Assembly: GCA_007127575.1 (NCBI GenBank)
Contig: SKZC01000365.1
Coordinates: forward strand, 1 to 7,150
DNA from: Gemmatimonadota bacterium
GTDB lineage: Bacteria; Gemmatimonadota; Gemmatimonadetes; Longimicrobiales; Gaopeijiaceae
DNA: 7,150 nt
Direction of reading: 5' to 3'
The notes beneath the pieces were generated by a model that was not told the origin of the DNA, made no database searches, and worked only from the letters and a program-made list of their open reading frames with translations. The translations under genes were made by a program, and so were the position numbers. Below are positions 1-5,740 of this stretch, piece after piece (the stretch's first letter is position 1; every line of letters begins with the position of its first letter).

Positions 1-410
1 GATCCGGCTCCCTCCCCCGATTCGAAGACGGTTCCCGTGAGGACCACCCGGCTGCATCCCCGCCGCCTCAGCTCGGACAGGACCAGGGCCAGGTTCCGGG
101 TGTTCCCCGCCACGGCTGCGCAGACGTCGAAATCCTGGCTCTTGTAGTCCCCCACCTCCGCTGCATGGTGGCAGAGAACGTCCCAGGAAGGGAAGCGCTC
201 GATCAGGGCGAGAAATCGGTCCCTGCCGAACACGCACCCCTCCACCACCGTGCCCCACTGCCCGAGCGCGGAGACCCGTTCGGCCCGCACACCCTTGTAC
301 GCCAGCAAGCTTCGCCGCAAGGGCATCACGAGCTCGTGGCCGGCTTCCGCCAGGGCGTGGGCGAACCAAAAACCGGTGAATGAGCTGGCTCCAGTGAGAA
401 GGATGCGCAT
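1..410 (-). CDS. NAD-dependent epimerase/dehydratase family protein (extended SDR), N-terminal part; cut by window edge
   Basis: 136 complete codons are visible from the ATG at 410; the C-terminal part lies beyond base 1. The protein opens with a beta-strand and a Rossmann nucleotide-binding loop, LLTGASSFTG (residues 4-13). This is a variant of TGxxGxxG in which the middle Gly is Ser. HHAAEVGDYKSQDFD (81-95) matches the segment after beta-4 in extended short-chain dehydrogenases. LTGTVFESGEG (124-134) is the strand that normally carries the catalytic Ser/Thr; the YxxxK part is off the window. The start is supported by a purine-rich GGGAGAGA shortly before the ATG. The gene begins 18 bases after the rfbC stop, so the two are almost certainly one operon. 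The expected role is reduction, epimerisation or dehydration of a nucleotide-linked 4-keto sugar in the cytoplasm. The GASSFTG loop is unlike ordinary RmlD, so a step in another deoxyhexose pathway is possible. Family confident; substrate unknown. Confidence 0.88.
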   Translation of the reverse strand, partial: MRILLTGASSFTGFWFAHALAEAGHELVMPLRRSLLAYKGVRAERVSALGQWGTVVEGCVFGRDRFLALIERFPSWDVLCHHAAEVGDYKSQDFDVCAAVAGNTRNLALVLSELRRRGCSRVVLTGTVFESGEGAG

Positions 411-428
411 GAGACGATCTCTCCCAGG

Positions 429-980
429 TCAGGAGAGGACGACCTCCTGACCCTTCTCGAAGGCGGGATGGGACCGGTCTCGCTTGGACACCACCCGGGG
501 AGTCATAGGCCAATGGATGGCGAACGCCGGGTCGTCCCAGCGCACACCTCGCTCGGCAGCGGGGACGTAGAACTCGTCCACGAAGTAGAGCGCTTCGGTG
601 TCCGGTTCGAGGGTGAGGAAACCGTGGGCGCACCCTTTGGGCACGTACATGATCCTTCGGTTGTCCTCGGAGAGCTCGGCTCCAAAGCTCCGTCCGACGG
701 TGGGAGAGCCCACGCGGAGGTCCAGGGCGACGTCGTAGAGCTTCCCCCGGATGCACCGAACCATCTTGGTCTCGGCGTGCGGGGCGACCTGGTAGTGCAT
801 CCCTCTCAAGGTTGCCGTCGTGGAACTGAGCGAGTCGTTTACCTGAACGAACTTCGTCGCGACCCCGCGGACCTGGAATTCGTCGCTGCAGAAACCCCGG
901 GCGAAGAAGCCCCCCTCGTCGCCGTGCCTCTCCAGCTCGATGAGGTACGCACCCTGTACGTCGGTATCATGGAAGATCAT
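429..980 (-). CDS. rfbC: dTDP-4-dehydrorhamnose 3,5-epimerase family protein (RmlC/RfbC cupin)
   Basis: A 183-residue protein, the usual length for RmlC, which epimerises C3 and C5 of dTDP-4-keto-6-deoxyglucose in dTDP-L-rhamnose synthesis. Hallmarks in order: FFARGF near residues 25-30; RGMHYQ with the presumed base His62; Lys72 in ETKMVR; GKLYDVALDLRVGSPT (79-94); YVPKGCAHGF with His119; Tyr132 in ALYFVDEFY, at the position of the catalytic Tyr; RGVRWDDPAFAIHWP (144-158); and SKRD with Asp168, the likely partner of the His-Asp dyad. The frame stays open upstream to 1538, but homology starts at MIFHDTDVQG and a GAGGAG Shine-Dalgarno lies about 9 bases before the ATG at 980, so that start is chosen. 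It leads the operon with the adjacent epimerase. A sigma-54-like element lies about 80-95 bases upstream. RmlC homologues also act in dTDP- or CDP-dideoxysugar pathways, so the exact substrate is inferred; the family is secure. Confidence 0.93.
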   Translation of the reverse strand: MIFHDTDVQGAYLIELERHGDEGGFFARGFCSDEFQVRGVATKFVQVNDSLSSTTATLRGMHYQVAPHAETKMVRCIRGKLYDVALDLRVGSPTVGRSFGAELSEDNRRIMYVPKGCAHGFLTLEPDTEALYFVDEFYVPAAERGVRWDDPAFAIHWPMTPRVVSKRDRSHPAFEKGQEVVLS

Positions 981-1060
981 CCGTAGGCCACTCCTCGAAA
1001 CGAATCGATGGGGGCCGTGGCCGTCATGGCCGGCGCCCACGGGCAGCGGAGGACCACAGC

Positions 1061-1076
1061 TGCAAGAGCCGTGCTC
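1061..1076 (-). promoter_or_regulatory. Sigma-54-like -24/-12 element upstream of rfbC
   Basis: Read on the minus strand from 1076 to 1061 the sequence is GAGCACG-GCTC-TTGCA. Against TGGCACG-N4-TTGCW, 10 of 12 fixed positions match and the spacing is exact. The -12 box is perfect. The mismatches are the first T and the first G of the -24 GG, and the latter is normally strongly conserved. Transcription would start near 1050, giving a leader of about 70 bases. It lies directly downstream of the minus-strand face of the ten-G tract. Prediction by eye only. Confidence 0.5.
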
Positions 1077-1086
1077 GGGGGGGGGG
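1077..1086. repeat. Homopolymeric run of ten G next to the rfbC promoter element
   Basis: Ten consecutive G residues on the plus strand (C on the minus strand) directly abut the distal end of the -24 box of the sigma-54-like element facing rfbC. It is the longest homopolymer I noticed in the window. Such tracts can change length by slipped-strand mispairing. Here a change would alter the spacing between the promoter and upstream sites rather than any reading frame. Whether it varies is unknown. Confidence 0.6.
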
Positions 1087-1098
1087 CGCCGGGTCGAA

Positions 1099-1122
1099 AA
1101 GCCGGCCGCGGGGCCCCGGCTT
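1099..1122. repeat. GC-rich inverted repeat upstream of the rfbC promoter element
   Basis: AAGCCGG (1099-1105) is the exact reverse complement of CCGGCTT (1116-1122), around a ten-base GC-rich spacer. No T-run follows on either strand, so it does not look like an intrinsic terminator. A role as a protein-binding dyad is possible, and chance occurrence in GC-rich DNA cannot be excluded. Confidence 0.4.
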
Positions 1123-1344
1123 CCGGGCCTCCGTGCGAGACGGAGAGGGGATGGGCTGGCTGGGTACGGCTGCTGGAGGTCCAGCGGCCATCGGACCGTT
1201 GTAGCATCCAGCCGACGGCGTGATGCACGGACCCTCGGATTCCGGTCTTCAGCGACGCTCCGGACGGGTGAGGCGAACGGAGAGAGTCGAGTTCTCATGC
1301 GGGGTTTCCGCACCGGGGCGCTCTCGCTCGCGATTCCCGAACCA

Positions 1345-1360
1345 GGGTATGCAACTTGCA
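1345..1360 (+). promoter_or_regulatory. Sigma-54-like -24/-12 element upstream of the DDD-motif glycosyltransferase
   Basis: GGGTATG-CAAC-TTGCA keeps the -24 GG and a perfect TTGCA -12 box at the exact canonical spacing. It matches 9 of 12 fixed positions of TGGCACG-N4-TTGCW, with mismatches at the first T and at both C residues of CAC. It is the weakest of the four candidates in this window. Transcription would start near 1371, about 100 bases before the ATG at 1471. The -12 box overlaps a near-perfect dyad, so the site may instead be an operator. Confidence 0.4.
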
Positions 1361-1364
1361 TCCC
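1346..1364. promoter_or_regulatory. Operator-like palindrome ATGCAA-C-TTGCAT
   Basis: ATGCAA (1349-1354) and TTGCAT (1356-1361) form a perfect six-base dyad around a single C. GG at 1346-1347 and CC at 1363-1364 extend it to eight paired positions per arm after one mismatch. It is AT-richer than its surroundings, which makes it stand out. It overlaps the sigma-54-like element at 1345-1360, so it could be a binding site for a dimeric regulator or simply a by-product of the promoter sequence. Confidence 0.4.
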
Positions 1365-1470
1365 TCTCCCTTTCCAAGGACCCACTCCCGTGGCTTCGAG
1401 TCGGGATTGTTCAGTGGCGCCCCCGACCATCCTCGTGGAGGCGCGTTCCAACCCCGGTGCACACACACCT

Positions 1471-2319
1471 ATGTCGACGAATGCCTTCCGTACCCACGAC
1501 CGGGTACACGTTGGGATGGCCTCCATGCCCAGCCGCACTCACTCACTCCAGCTCACTCTCGATTCCCTCTACCGCCAGGTCGACCACATCCACCTGTACC
1601 TCAACGAGTTCGATGAGGTACCCTCTTTTCTGGCCCGTCCGAAGATCCATGTGACCCGGTCCCAGGACGCTCTCGGTGACCTGGGAGATGCAGGCAAATT
1701 TCTCATGGCCGACCAGGTCCAAGGGTACTTTCTGGCGTGTGACGACGACCTCGCCTATCCGCCGGACTACGCGAGCGCCCTGATAGAAAAGTCGCGGCTG
1801 TACAAGGACTGCATCGTCGGGGTGCATGGGATGGTGTGCCGGGCCAAGCATATCGAGAGCTTCTACCGGAGCATCAACAAGTCGATCAAGACATACACCT
1901 ACGTACGGGCGAAGCCGTACGACTCCGCAGTCCACATGCTGGGAACCGGCACTATCGGTTTCGAACCCGCACGGGTCCCCATCTCCATCGAGGATTTCCC
2001 GGTCCACCAGAAGAACATGGCCGACATCCACCTCGGGATCGCGTGCAATACCCGGGGCATCGTCCAGGTCTGCGTCGAGAGGCCTTCGGACTGGATCACG
2101 GGCGGCTTGAAGGGCAGCCAGACGGACTCGCTCCACATCGAGCTCGAACGGGACGACCGCGTTCAAACGCGGTTGATCAACGCTGTGGAGTGGGAACCGA
2201 TCCGACGGAAGTCGGCCCGCCTTCTTTATCGGCTTGTCGTAGCACCGAGGCGCCGCAACGGAGGTCTCCTGGGCCTGACTCACTTCGCGTTTCGACATGT
2301 GGTGAAAGGTCGCCCCTGA
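1471..2319 (+). CDS. Putative GT-A-fold glycosyltransferase with DDD motif
   Basis: A 282-residue protein without signal peptide or clear membrane helix. VHVGMASMPSRTHSLQLTLDSL (12-33) is the first beta-strand and helix of a GT-A nucleotide-sugar-binding domain. QVDHIHLYLNEF (36-47) is the second strand. LGDLGDAGKF (68-77) precedes the metal-binding segment CDDDLAYPPDY (90-100), whose Asp91-Asp93 corresponds to the DxD motif. GTGTIGF (158-164) and DFPVHQKNMADIHLGI (175-190), with an NMADI acceptor-side motif, complete the core. A basic stretch (RRKSARLLYR and PRRRN, about 245-263) may mediate membrane association. The expected role is cytoplasmic transfer of a sugar to the growing surface glycan; donor and acceptor are unknown. 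The ATG at 1471 retains the whole first strand, whereas the next in-frame ATG (1516) would remove it. No good Shine-Dalgarno precedes 1471, and in-frame GTG codons at 1414 and 1435 remain possible starts. The far longer frame back to 940 is rejected because it runs antisense to rfbC. Fold confident, function partly inferred. Confidence 0.85.
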   Translation: MSTNAFRTHDRVHVGMASMPSRTHSLQLTLDSLYRQVDHIHLYLNEFDEVPSFLARPKIHVTRSQDALGDLGDAGKFLMADQVQGYFLACDDDLAYPPDYASALIEKSRLYKDCIVGVHGMVCRAKHIESFYRSINKSIKTYTYVRAKPYDSAVHMLGTGTIGFEPARVPISIEDFPVHQKNMADIHLGIACNTRGIVQVCVERPSDWITGGLKGSQTDSLHIELERDDRVQTRLINAVEWEPIRRKSARLLYRLVVAPRRRNGGLLGLTHFAFRHVVKGRP

Positions 2320-2326
2320 TCGCCCG

Positions 2327-3301
2327 TCAGGCCGGCCGGACCCCACCGTCAGGTGCCGGGTCCCGCCATCCGTCCACGGCTGCGATGAGCGTTCCGTTGG
2401 GCCCCTCGCTTACATCGATGTGGTGCATCCCTGCCCGGTTCCATCCGCGGCCGCTCCCGCCCAACTCAAAGCCACCCGGATCCTCCATCTCCCGGTAGCG
2501 ATCCCGGGAAAGCTCGGTGATCTCGAAGGCGCGCACCTTCGATCCGTACTCCGGGTGGCAGTCCTGGGCGAACCGGAGGAGCCTCCCCCCGAGCCGGACG
2601 ATCCGGCCGCCCGGGCGTGCCGTACGAGGGTCGTGGCGGATGATAGGGCTTTCGGCGTGCTCGCTCCAGGGGCCCAGAAGGGCATCGGCGTGATAGAGGC
2701 GGAGCGTGTCGAACTGGATCTCGGGACTCGTGTCCGAAAACATCCACCAACGGTCCTGGTGCCAGAACACCGATGAGTCCTGGAACGTCGGCCCGCTCAT
2801 CAACGTCTCCATGAAGTCCCATCCGAACGGGAACGACGAGGATCGATAGAGTCGTACGGTACGCGTCTGGTGCGTTTCCGGGATCATGTAATGGTGGCCC
2901 TCCCATTCGAACACGTACGGATAGGACAGGTGGAAGGGCTCCGCAAGGACGATCCGGTCATAGCGCCACCGGTACCCGTCCCCGCTCGTGGCCAGGCCGA
3001 TCTCTCCCAGCTTTCTCTTGCTGTTTTTCACCTCGAAGAACATATACCACGTCCCTGCCCACTGGATCATGAAGGGGTCCGCCACGTATCTCGCTGGGAT
3101 ATCGGACACGTCCTCGGCCTGGATCACCGGATTCTTCGCCTCCTCGGCTGGCCGCAGGTCCTCCAGGGACGTGCCCTCGTAGATTCCGATGGACCAGAGT
3201 TGACTGGGCGGGCGCTTCCGGGAGTTCGGTCGGACCCGGCGGCCCATCCCCGCGTTCAGCCACCGCTTGATCCGTCCCGGGACAAGATGTTTGACGTTCA
3301 T
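2327..3301 (-). CDS. GINT1_N-like (glucosamine inositolphosphorylceramide transferase N-terminal domain) beta-propeller protein
   Basis: A 324-residue protein. After a basic N-terminus (residues 1-33) comes a GH43-like five-bladed propeller with repeated blade signatures: WSIGIYEG (36-43), RYVADPFM followed by GTWYMFFEV (71-91), HLSYPYVFEWEGHHYMIPE (124-142), DTLRLYHADALLGPW (198-212), RPGGRIV and RFAQDC (229-248), and GMHHID plus AAVDGW (291-312). From memory this matches bacterial proteins annotated with the N-terminal domain of plant GINT1, an enzyme that adds glucosamine to sphingolipids. The bacterial copies occur in polysaccharide clusters, alone or fused to transferase domains. Here the propeller stands alone, so whether it transfers, binds or hydrolyses sugar is unknown. 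No signal peptide is visible. The ATG at 3301 is chosen because AGAGG precedes it by five bases; an in-frame ATG at 3334 has weaker support. It lies 97 bases downstream of the dehydrogenase on the same strand and converges with the glycosyltransferase, leaving 7 bases between stops. Confidence 0.82.
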   Translation of the reverse strand: MNVKHLVPGRIKRWLNAGMGRRVRPNSRKRPPSQLWSIGIYEGTSLEDLRPAEEAKNPVIQAEDVSDIPARYVADPFMIQWAGTWYMFFEVKNSKRKLGEIGLATSGDGYRWRYDRIVLAEPFHLSYPYVFEWEGHHYMIPETHQTRTVRLYRSSSFPFGWDFMETLMSGPTFQDSSVFWHQDRWWMFSDTSPEIQFDTLRLYHADALLGPWSEHAESPIIRHDPRTARPGGRIVRLGGRLLRFAQDCHPEYGSKVRAFEITELSRDRYREMEDPGGFELGGSGRGWNRAGMHHIDVSEGPNGTLIAAVDGWRDPAPDGGVRPA

Positions 3302-3398
3302 GGGTTCCTCTCGGCGATGTCCTCCGGGTCCCACCCGGTGGGCGGTCCGGGGGGCCGGATTCGACCCGTGAGTTGTGGGACGCGGGGCACGGTCCGGT
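3302..3398 (-). other. 97-base gap between dehydrogenase and GINT1_N-like gene, with a short dyad
   Basis: CCCACC (3330-3335) and GGTGGG (3337-3342) form a small GC-rich dyad. It is not followed by a T-run on the minus strand, so it is not a typical intrinsic terminator. I saw no sigma-54-like or sigma-70-like promoter. The GINT1_N-like gene may therefore be co-transcribed with the dehydrogenase upstream. The AGAGG Shine-Dalgarno of that gene lies at its left end. Confidence 0.5.
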
Positions 3399-5318
3399 TC
3401 ACGGGTTCCCGGATTCCCCGAGCGCCTTGAGGTACTCGATCACGATTTCCCGCTGGGCAGCCTCCTCGATTCCGGCCACGGCCATGCTGGTTCCGGGAGC
3501 GAAGCTGGAAGGGTCGGCGAGAAATTCGTCCAGCCGCTCCTCGGTCCAGGTGCCCCCCAGGGATTCCAGAGCGTCGGAGTACTGAAACCCGTCCCGAGAC
3601 GCGATCTCGGCTCCAACGATCCCGGCCAGGTCGGGTCCAAGTCCCTGACCGGGTTCATCGATGGCGTGGCAGGTAGTACAGATGCGGATGACGCTTTCCC
3701 TCTCGTCGTCCTCCGTCCGCTCCAGGGAGACGAGGGAGCCTCCATCCGTCCAGAGGAGGAGTCGACCATCAGCCCCCTCCGCCAGATCCCGAATCCTCCG
3801 GTCCACACGGATCGGCTCCGCATAGACGACCTGCCCTTCCTCTCGATGCAGGCGGAATAGGGTCTCGGCCCGGAGCGTAGCCAGGAGGAGGTCTCCTCGC
3901 CACTCGGGGAAGTGACTCCCGGTCACCGCAACCAGGTTCGAAGGCGCGATGGATGGAATCCACGCGAATACCGGCGGGACGAAGGTCGTCTCGGGCTCGG
4001 TCGCCCCGCGGAGCGGCCAAGTCCGCTCACCGTACTGGGTGCCGTGGGTCTCGAAGGGCCACCCGTAGTTGGCGTCCTGAACCAACAGGTTTAACTCGTC
4101 TCCTGCCCGGGGCCCGTGTTCCGAGAGCCAGATCTCTCCCGTTTCCTCCACATGGAGGCCCTGTGGATTTCGGTGCCCCAGGGTGAAGATGCGCACCTCG
4201 CCACCGTCCAGGGGGATCACCAAGGTCTTCCCGTAGTCCGTATTTCTGTCCTGGGGGTAGATGTCCTCCGCGTTCCAGCCATCGAATTCGTGATCGCCCA
4301 CGGTGACGAGTAGGGCCGAATCACCGAGTGCGGCGATTCGGCCGCCAGACCGGTCCTGGCCCGCGACGCCGTCGACCGGCGGCCTGTACGGCAGACAGGG
4401 TCGCGTGTCGTGAAGGGTTCGCCACGGCCGCGGTGCATTCACCGCGCCGCTCGTGCTTTCCCACGGAGGCGGGTCGTTCAGGACAGTCTCGGAGAAGCGG
4501 AGCACGTAGCACCCCTCATCGGTGTTCCAGTAGTGGTGTGAAACCACCACTCGGATCCCGTCCTCCAATTCCTGGGTGAGCAGGCCGGAGACCCGAAACC
4601 AGTCCGTGTTCACCGTGGGGTCCACCGTGGCTTCGAAGTCCTCCCGGTTCAGCGGTGCATCCAGGGCAAGACGTTCCCCGACCAGGGAGTCGCCGGGTTG
4701 CTCGTACCGGTAGAAGGCACCTTCTCCCGTCACGAGGAGGAAGTCGTCACCCAGGCGATCCAGCCCGCCTCCCCATATCGTGGGTTCAGGGTGCTGGAAG
4801 TACCTCAAAGCCACGCGGTGGTAGTGGGTGGACCGACTGCCGAAGGCCACGGGGAGGCCGTCCGCGTGGTCTTCCGCGGATGCCTGCCCGGCCAGACCGA
4901 CTCCCACCAGAGCGATGCTTGCTCCGCCGAGGACAAGGGCGGCGGGTCCTCGAAGCTTCCCGAGGACGAACGGGCTGAGCGCCAGGAGCAAGAACAGAAC
5001 GGAACCCACGAGGAGCAAACCCCGGGAGTAGGAGGGGGCGAAGAGAACGACGGCCACGGAGAACGTGACCAGGGCCGTCCCGTAATGGGCGGGGGCCATC
5101 CGGGTACGCCCGGATTCCTTTCGCATGATCCCCATTCCCACGAACAAGGCGGCGATCCCATACGCCACCGCCAATCCCATGACCTGGAGCGCGTGGCGAT
5201 CCTCCGTAGCCCATAGCGGTTCGGTCAGCCATAGCTGGGAGGGTGCCAGGAGGAGGACGAGCACGGCGAGTAGCTGCCAGGTGAGCCAGAAGGGCAAGAA
5301 GCGCGATCGTTGAGTCAT
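3399..5318 (-). CDS. Membrane-anchored PQQ-dependent sugar dehydrogenase (glucose/sorbosone dehydrogenase fold) fused to C-terminal cytochrome c
   Basis: A 639-residue, three-part protein. Residues 1-145 hold about five hydrophobic helices (near 9-26, 43-63, 80-97, 100-119, 124-144). Basic residues lie at the N-terminus, in RKESGRTR and in GKLRG, which places the rest in the periplasm. Residues about 160-535 form a propeller like soluble PQQ glucose dehydrogenase: QDRSGGRI (321-328), VTVGDHEFDG (338-347), GHRNPQGL (381-388), SEHGPRAGDELN (399-410), NYGWP (417-421), FAWIPSIAPSN (451-461) and RRIRDL (507-512). The last contains Arg508 and Arg510, probably the PQQ-binding arginines. Residues 545-639 are a class I cytochrome c with CTTCH (Cys547, Cys550, His551) and a probable axial Met612 in GTSMAV. 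The likely role is oxidation of a periplasmic sugar, with electrons passed through its own heme to the respiratory chain. Oddity: the family's catalytic His appears to be Arg323. The ATG at 5318 begins the first helix and follows GAAGG; the frame stays open to 5450. Electron acceptor and substrate are unknown. Confidence 0.88.
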   Translation of the reverse strand: MTQRSRFLPFWLTWQLLAVLVLLLAPSQLWLTEPLWATEDRHALQVMGLAVAYGIAALFVGMGIMRKESGRTRMAPAHYGTALVTFSVAVVLFAPSYSRGLLLVGSVLFLLLALSPFVLGKLRGPAALVLGGASIALVGVGLAGQASAEDHADGLPVAFGSRSTHYHRVALRYFQHPEPTIWGGGLDRLGDDFLLVTGEGAFYRYEQPGDSLVGERLALDAPLNREDFEATVDPTVNTDWFRVSGLLTQELEDGIRVVVSHHYWNTDEGCYVLRFSETVLNDPPPWESTSGAVNAPRPWRTLHDTRPCLPYRPPVDGVAGQDRSGGRIAALGDSALLVTVGDHEFDGWNAEDIYPQDRNTDYGKTLVIPLDGGEVRIFTLGHRNPQGLHVEETGEIWLSEHGPRAGDELNLLVQDANYGWPFETHGTQYGERTWPLRGATEPETTFVPPVFAWIPSIAPSNLVAVTGSHFPEWRGDLLLATLRAETLFRLHREEGQVVYAEPIRVDRRIRDLAEGADGRLLLWTDGGSLVSLERTEDDERESVIRICTTCHAIDEPGQGLGPDLAGIVGAEIASRDGFQYSDALESLGGTWTEERLDEFLADPSSFAPGTSMAVAGIEEAAQREIVIEYLKALGESGNP

Positions 5319-5396
5319 TCGACCTTCAGAGCGGAGGAAGCAGCCAGGGTGGCGAGCGCCTGGAGGCCAGACGGATCGTCGTTCAAGACCGGGGGC

Positions 5397-5412
5397 TACA
5401 AAGACTGTGCCA
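5397..5412 (-). promoter_or_regulatory. Sigma-54-like -24/-12 element upstream of the PQQ dehydrogenase
   Basis: Read on the minus strand from 5412 to 5397 the sequence is TGGCACA-GTCT-TTGTA. It matches 10 of 12 fixed positions of TGGCACG-N4-TTGCW with exact spacing. TGGCAC is perfect at -24, and the -12 box reads TTGT instead of TTGC. Transcription would start near 5386, giving a leader of about 68 bases before the ATG at 5318. The altered -12 C is a real weakness, because that GC is usually well conserved. Confidence 0.5.
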
Positions 5413-5645
5413 TCCCGGATCCTCCCGGATTCCCGTGGACCCGACCGCATCTCCGGTCAGGGCCCGGGGGCGTGTTGTGGTCGGGGCTCGCCGGGGTAAA
5501 GGATCCGCGCCCCACTCGGATTCGCTTCTGGAGGGTTGGTATCCACACTCAGAGGTAGGTCCGACCGCTGCCGTCCGAGGCCGGAGCGAAGAAGCCGGTG
5601 TGGTCTCTCCACCTCTTCTGTGGCGTGGGCGCATCATTCCGGCTC

Positions 5646-5661
5646 GGGCTCGATGGAGCCC
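5646..5661. repeat. Short hairpin GGGCTC-GATG-GAGCCC
   Basis: A perfect six-base stem (5646-5651 with 5656-5661) and a four-base loop lie inside the divergent region, upstream of the GT4 promoter element. No T-run follows. It could be part of an activator-binding site or a chance structure. Confidence 0.3.
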
Positions 5662-5740
5662 CTCCCGGTCCGCTGGCCATTTTCGACGCTTCCCCTGTCC
5701 GCCCGGGGCAGTCCCTCGCCGGTTCTGGACCCGACGTGGT

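Larger units (their letters stand above)
981..1470. other. 490-base divergent intergenic region between rfbC and the DDD-motif glycosyltransferase
   Basis: No convincing gene is present. Open frames run through it on both strands, but only as upstream extensions of the flanking genes in GC-rich DNA, with repetitive low-complexity translations. It contains a sigma-54-like element facing each gene, a run of ten G (1077-1086), a GC-rich inverted repeat (1099-1122) and an ATGCAA/TTGCAT dyad (1346-1364). It also has a weaker dyad, GGTCC-N10-GGACC, at 1178-1197. In the rfbC leader, CCGTGG at 1015-1020 can pair with CCACGG at 1037-1042. The roughly 270 bases between the two promoter elements could hold activator-binding sites. 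No sigma-70-type -35/-10 pair stood out. Confidence 0.75.

Noticed and set aside
1099..1122. Intrinsic terminator in the first divergent region
   Set aside because: The inverted repeat has no T-run on either strand and lies between divergent genes, where no transcript is expected to end.
940..1470. A longer glycosyltransferase starting at 940 on the plus strand
   Set aside because: It would run antisense through the start of rfbC and the whole intergenic region. The added residues show no family resemblance.
981..1538. A longer rfbC with about 186 extra N-terminal residues, starting at 1538 on the minus strand
   Set aside because: The extension is low-complexity Arg/Pro/Gly-rich sequence, overlaps the start of the divergent glycosyltransferase, and lies before the GAGGAG-preceded ATG at 980, where RmlC homology begins.
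2320..2326. Bidirectional terminator between the two convergent genes
   Set aside because: Only seven bases separate the stop codons, too short for a hairpin terminator. Any termination signal would lie inside the genes.
1543..2346. A 267-codon open frame on the minus strand
   Set aside because: It is the shadow of the glycosyltransferase: it covers nearly the same bases, has no recognisable domain, and overlaps the stop of the GINT1_N-like gene.
3330..3342. Intrinsic terminator after the PQQ dehydrogenase
   Set aside because: The arms are only five or six bases with almost no loop and no T-run follows on the minus strand, so read-through into the next gene is more likely.
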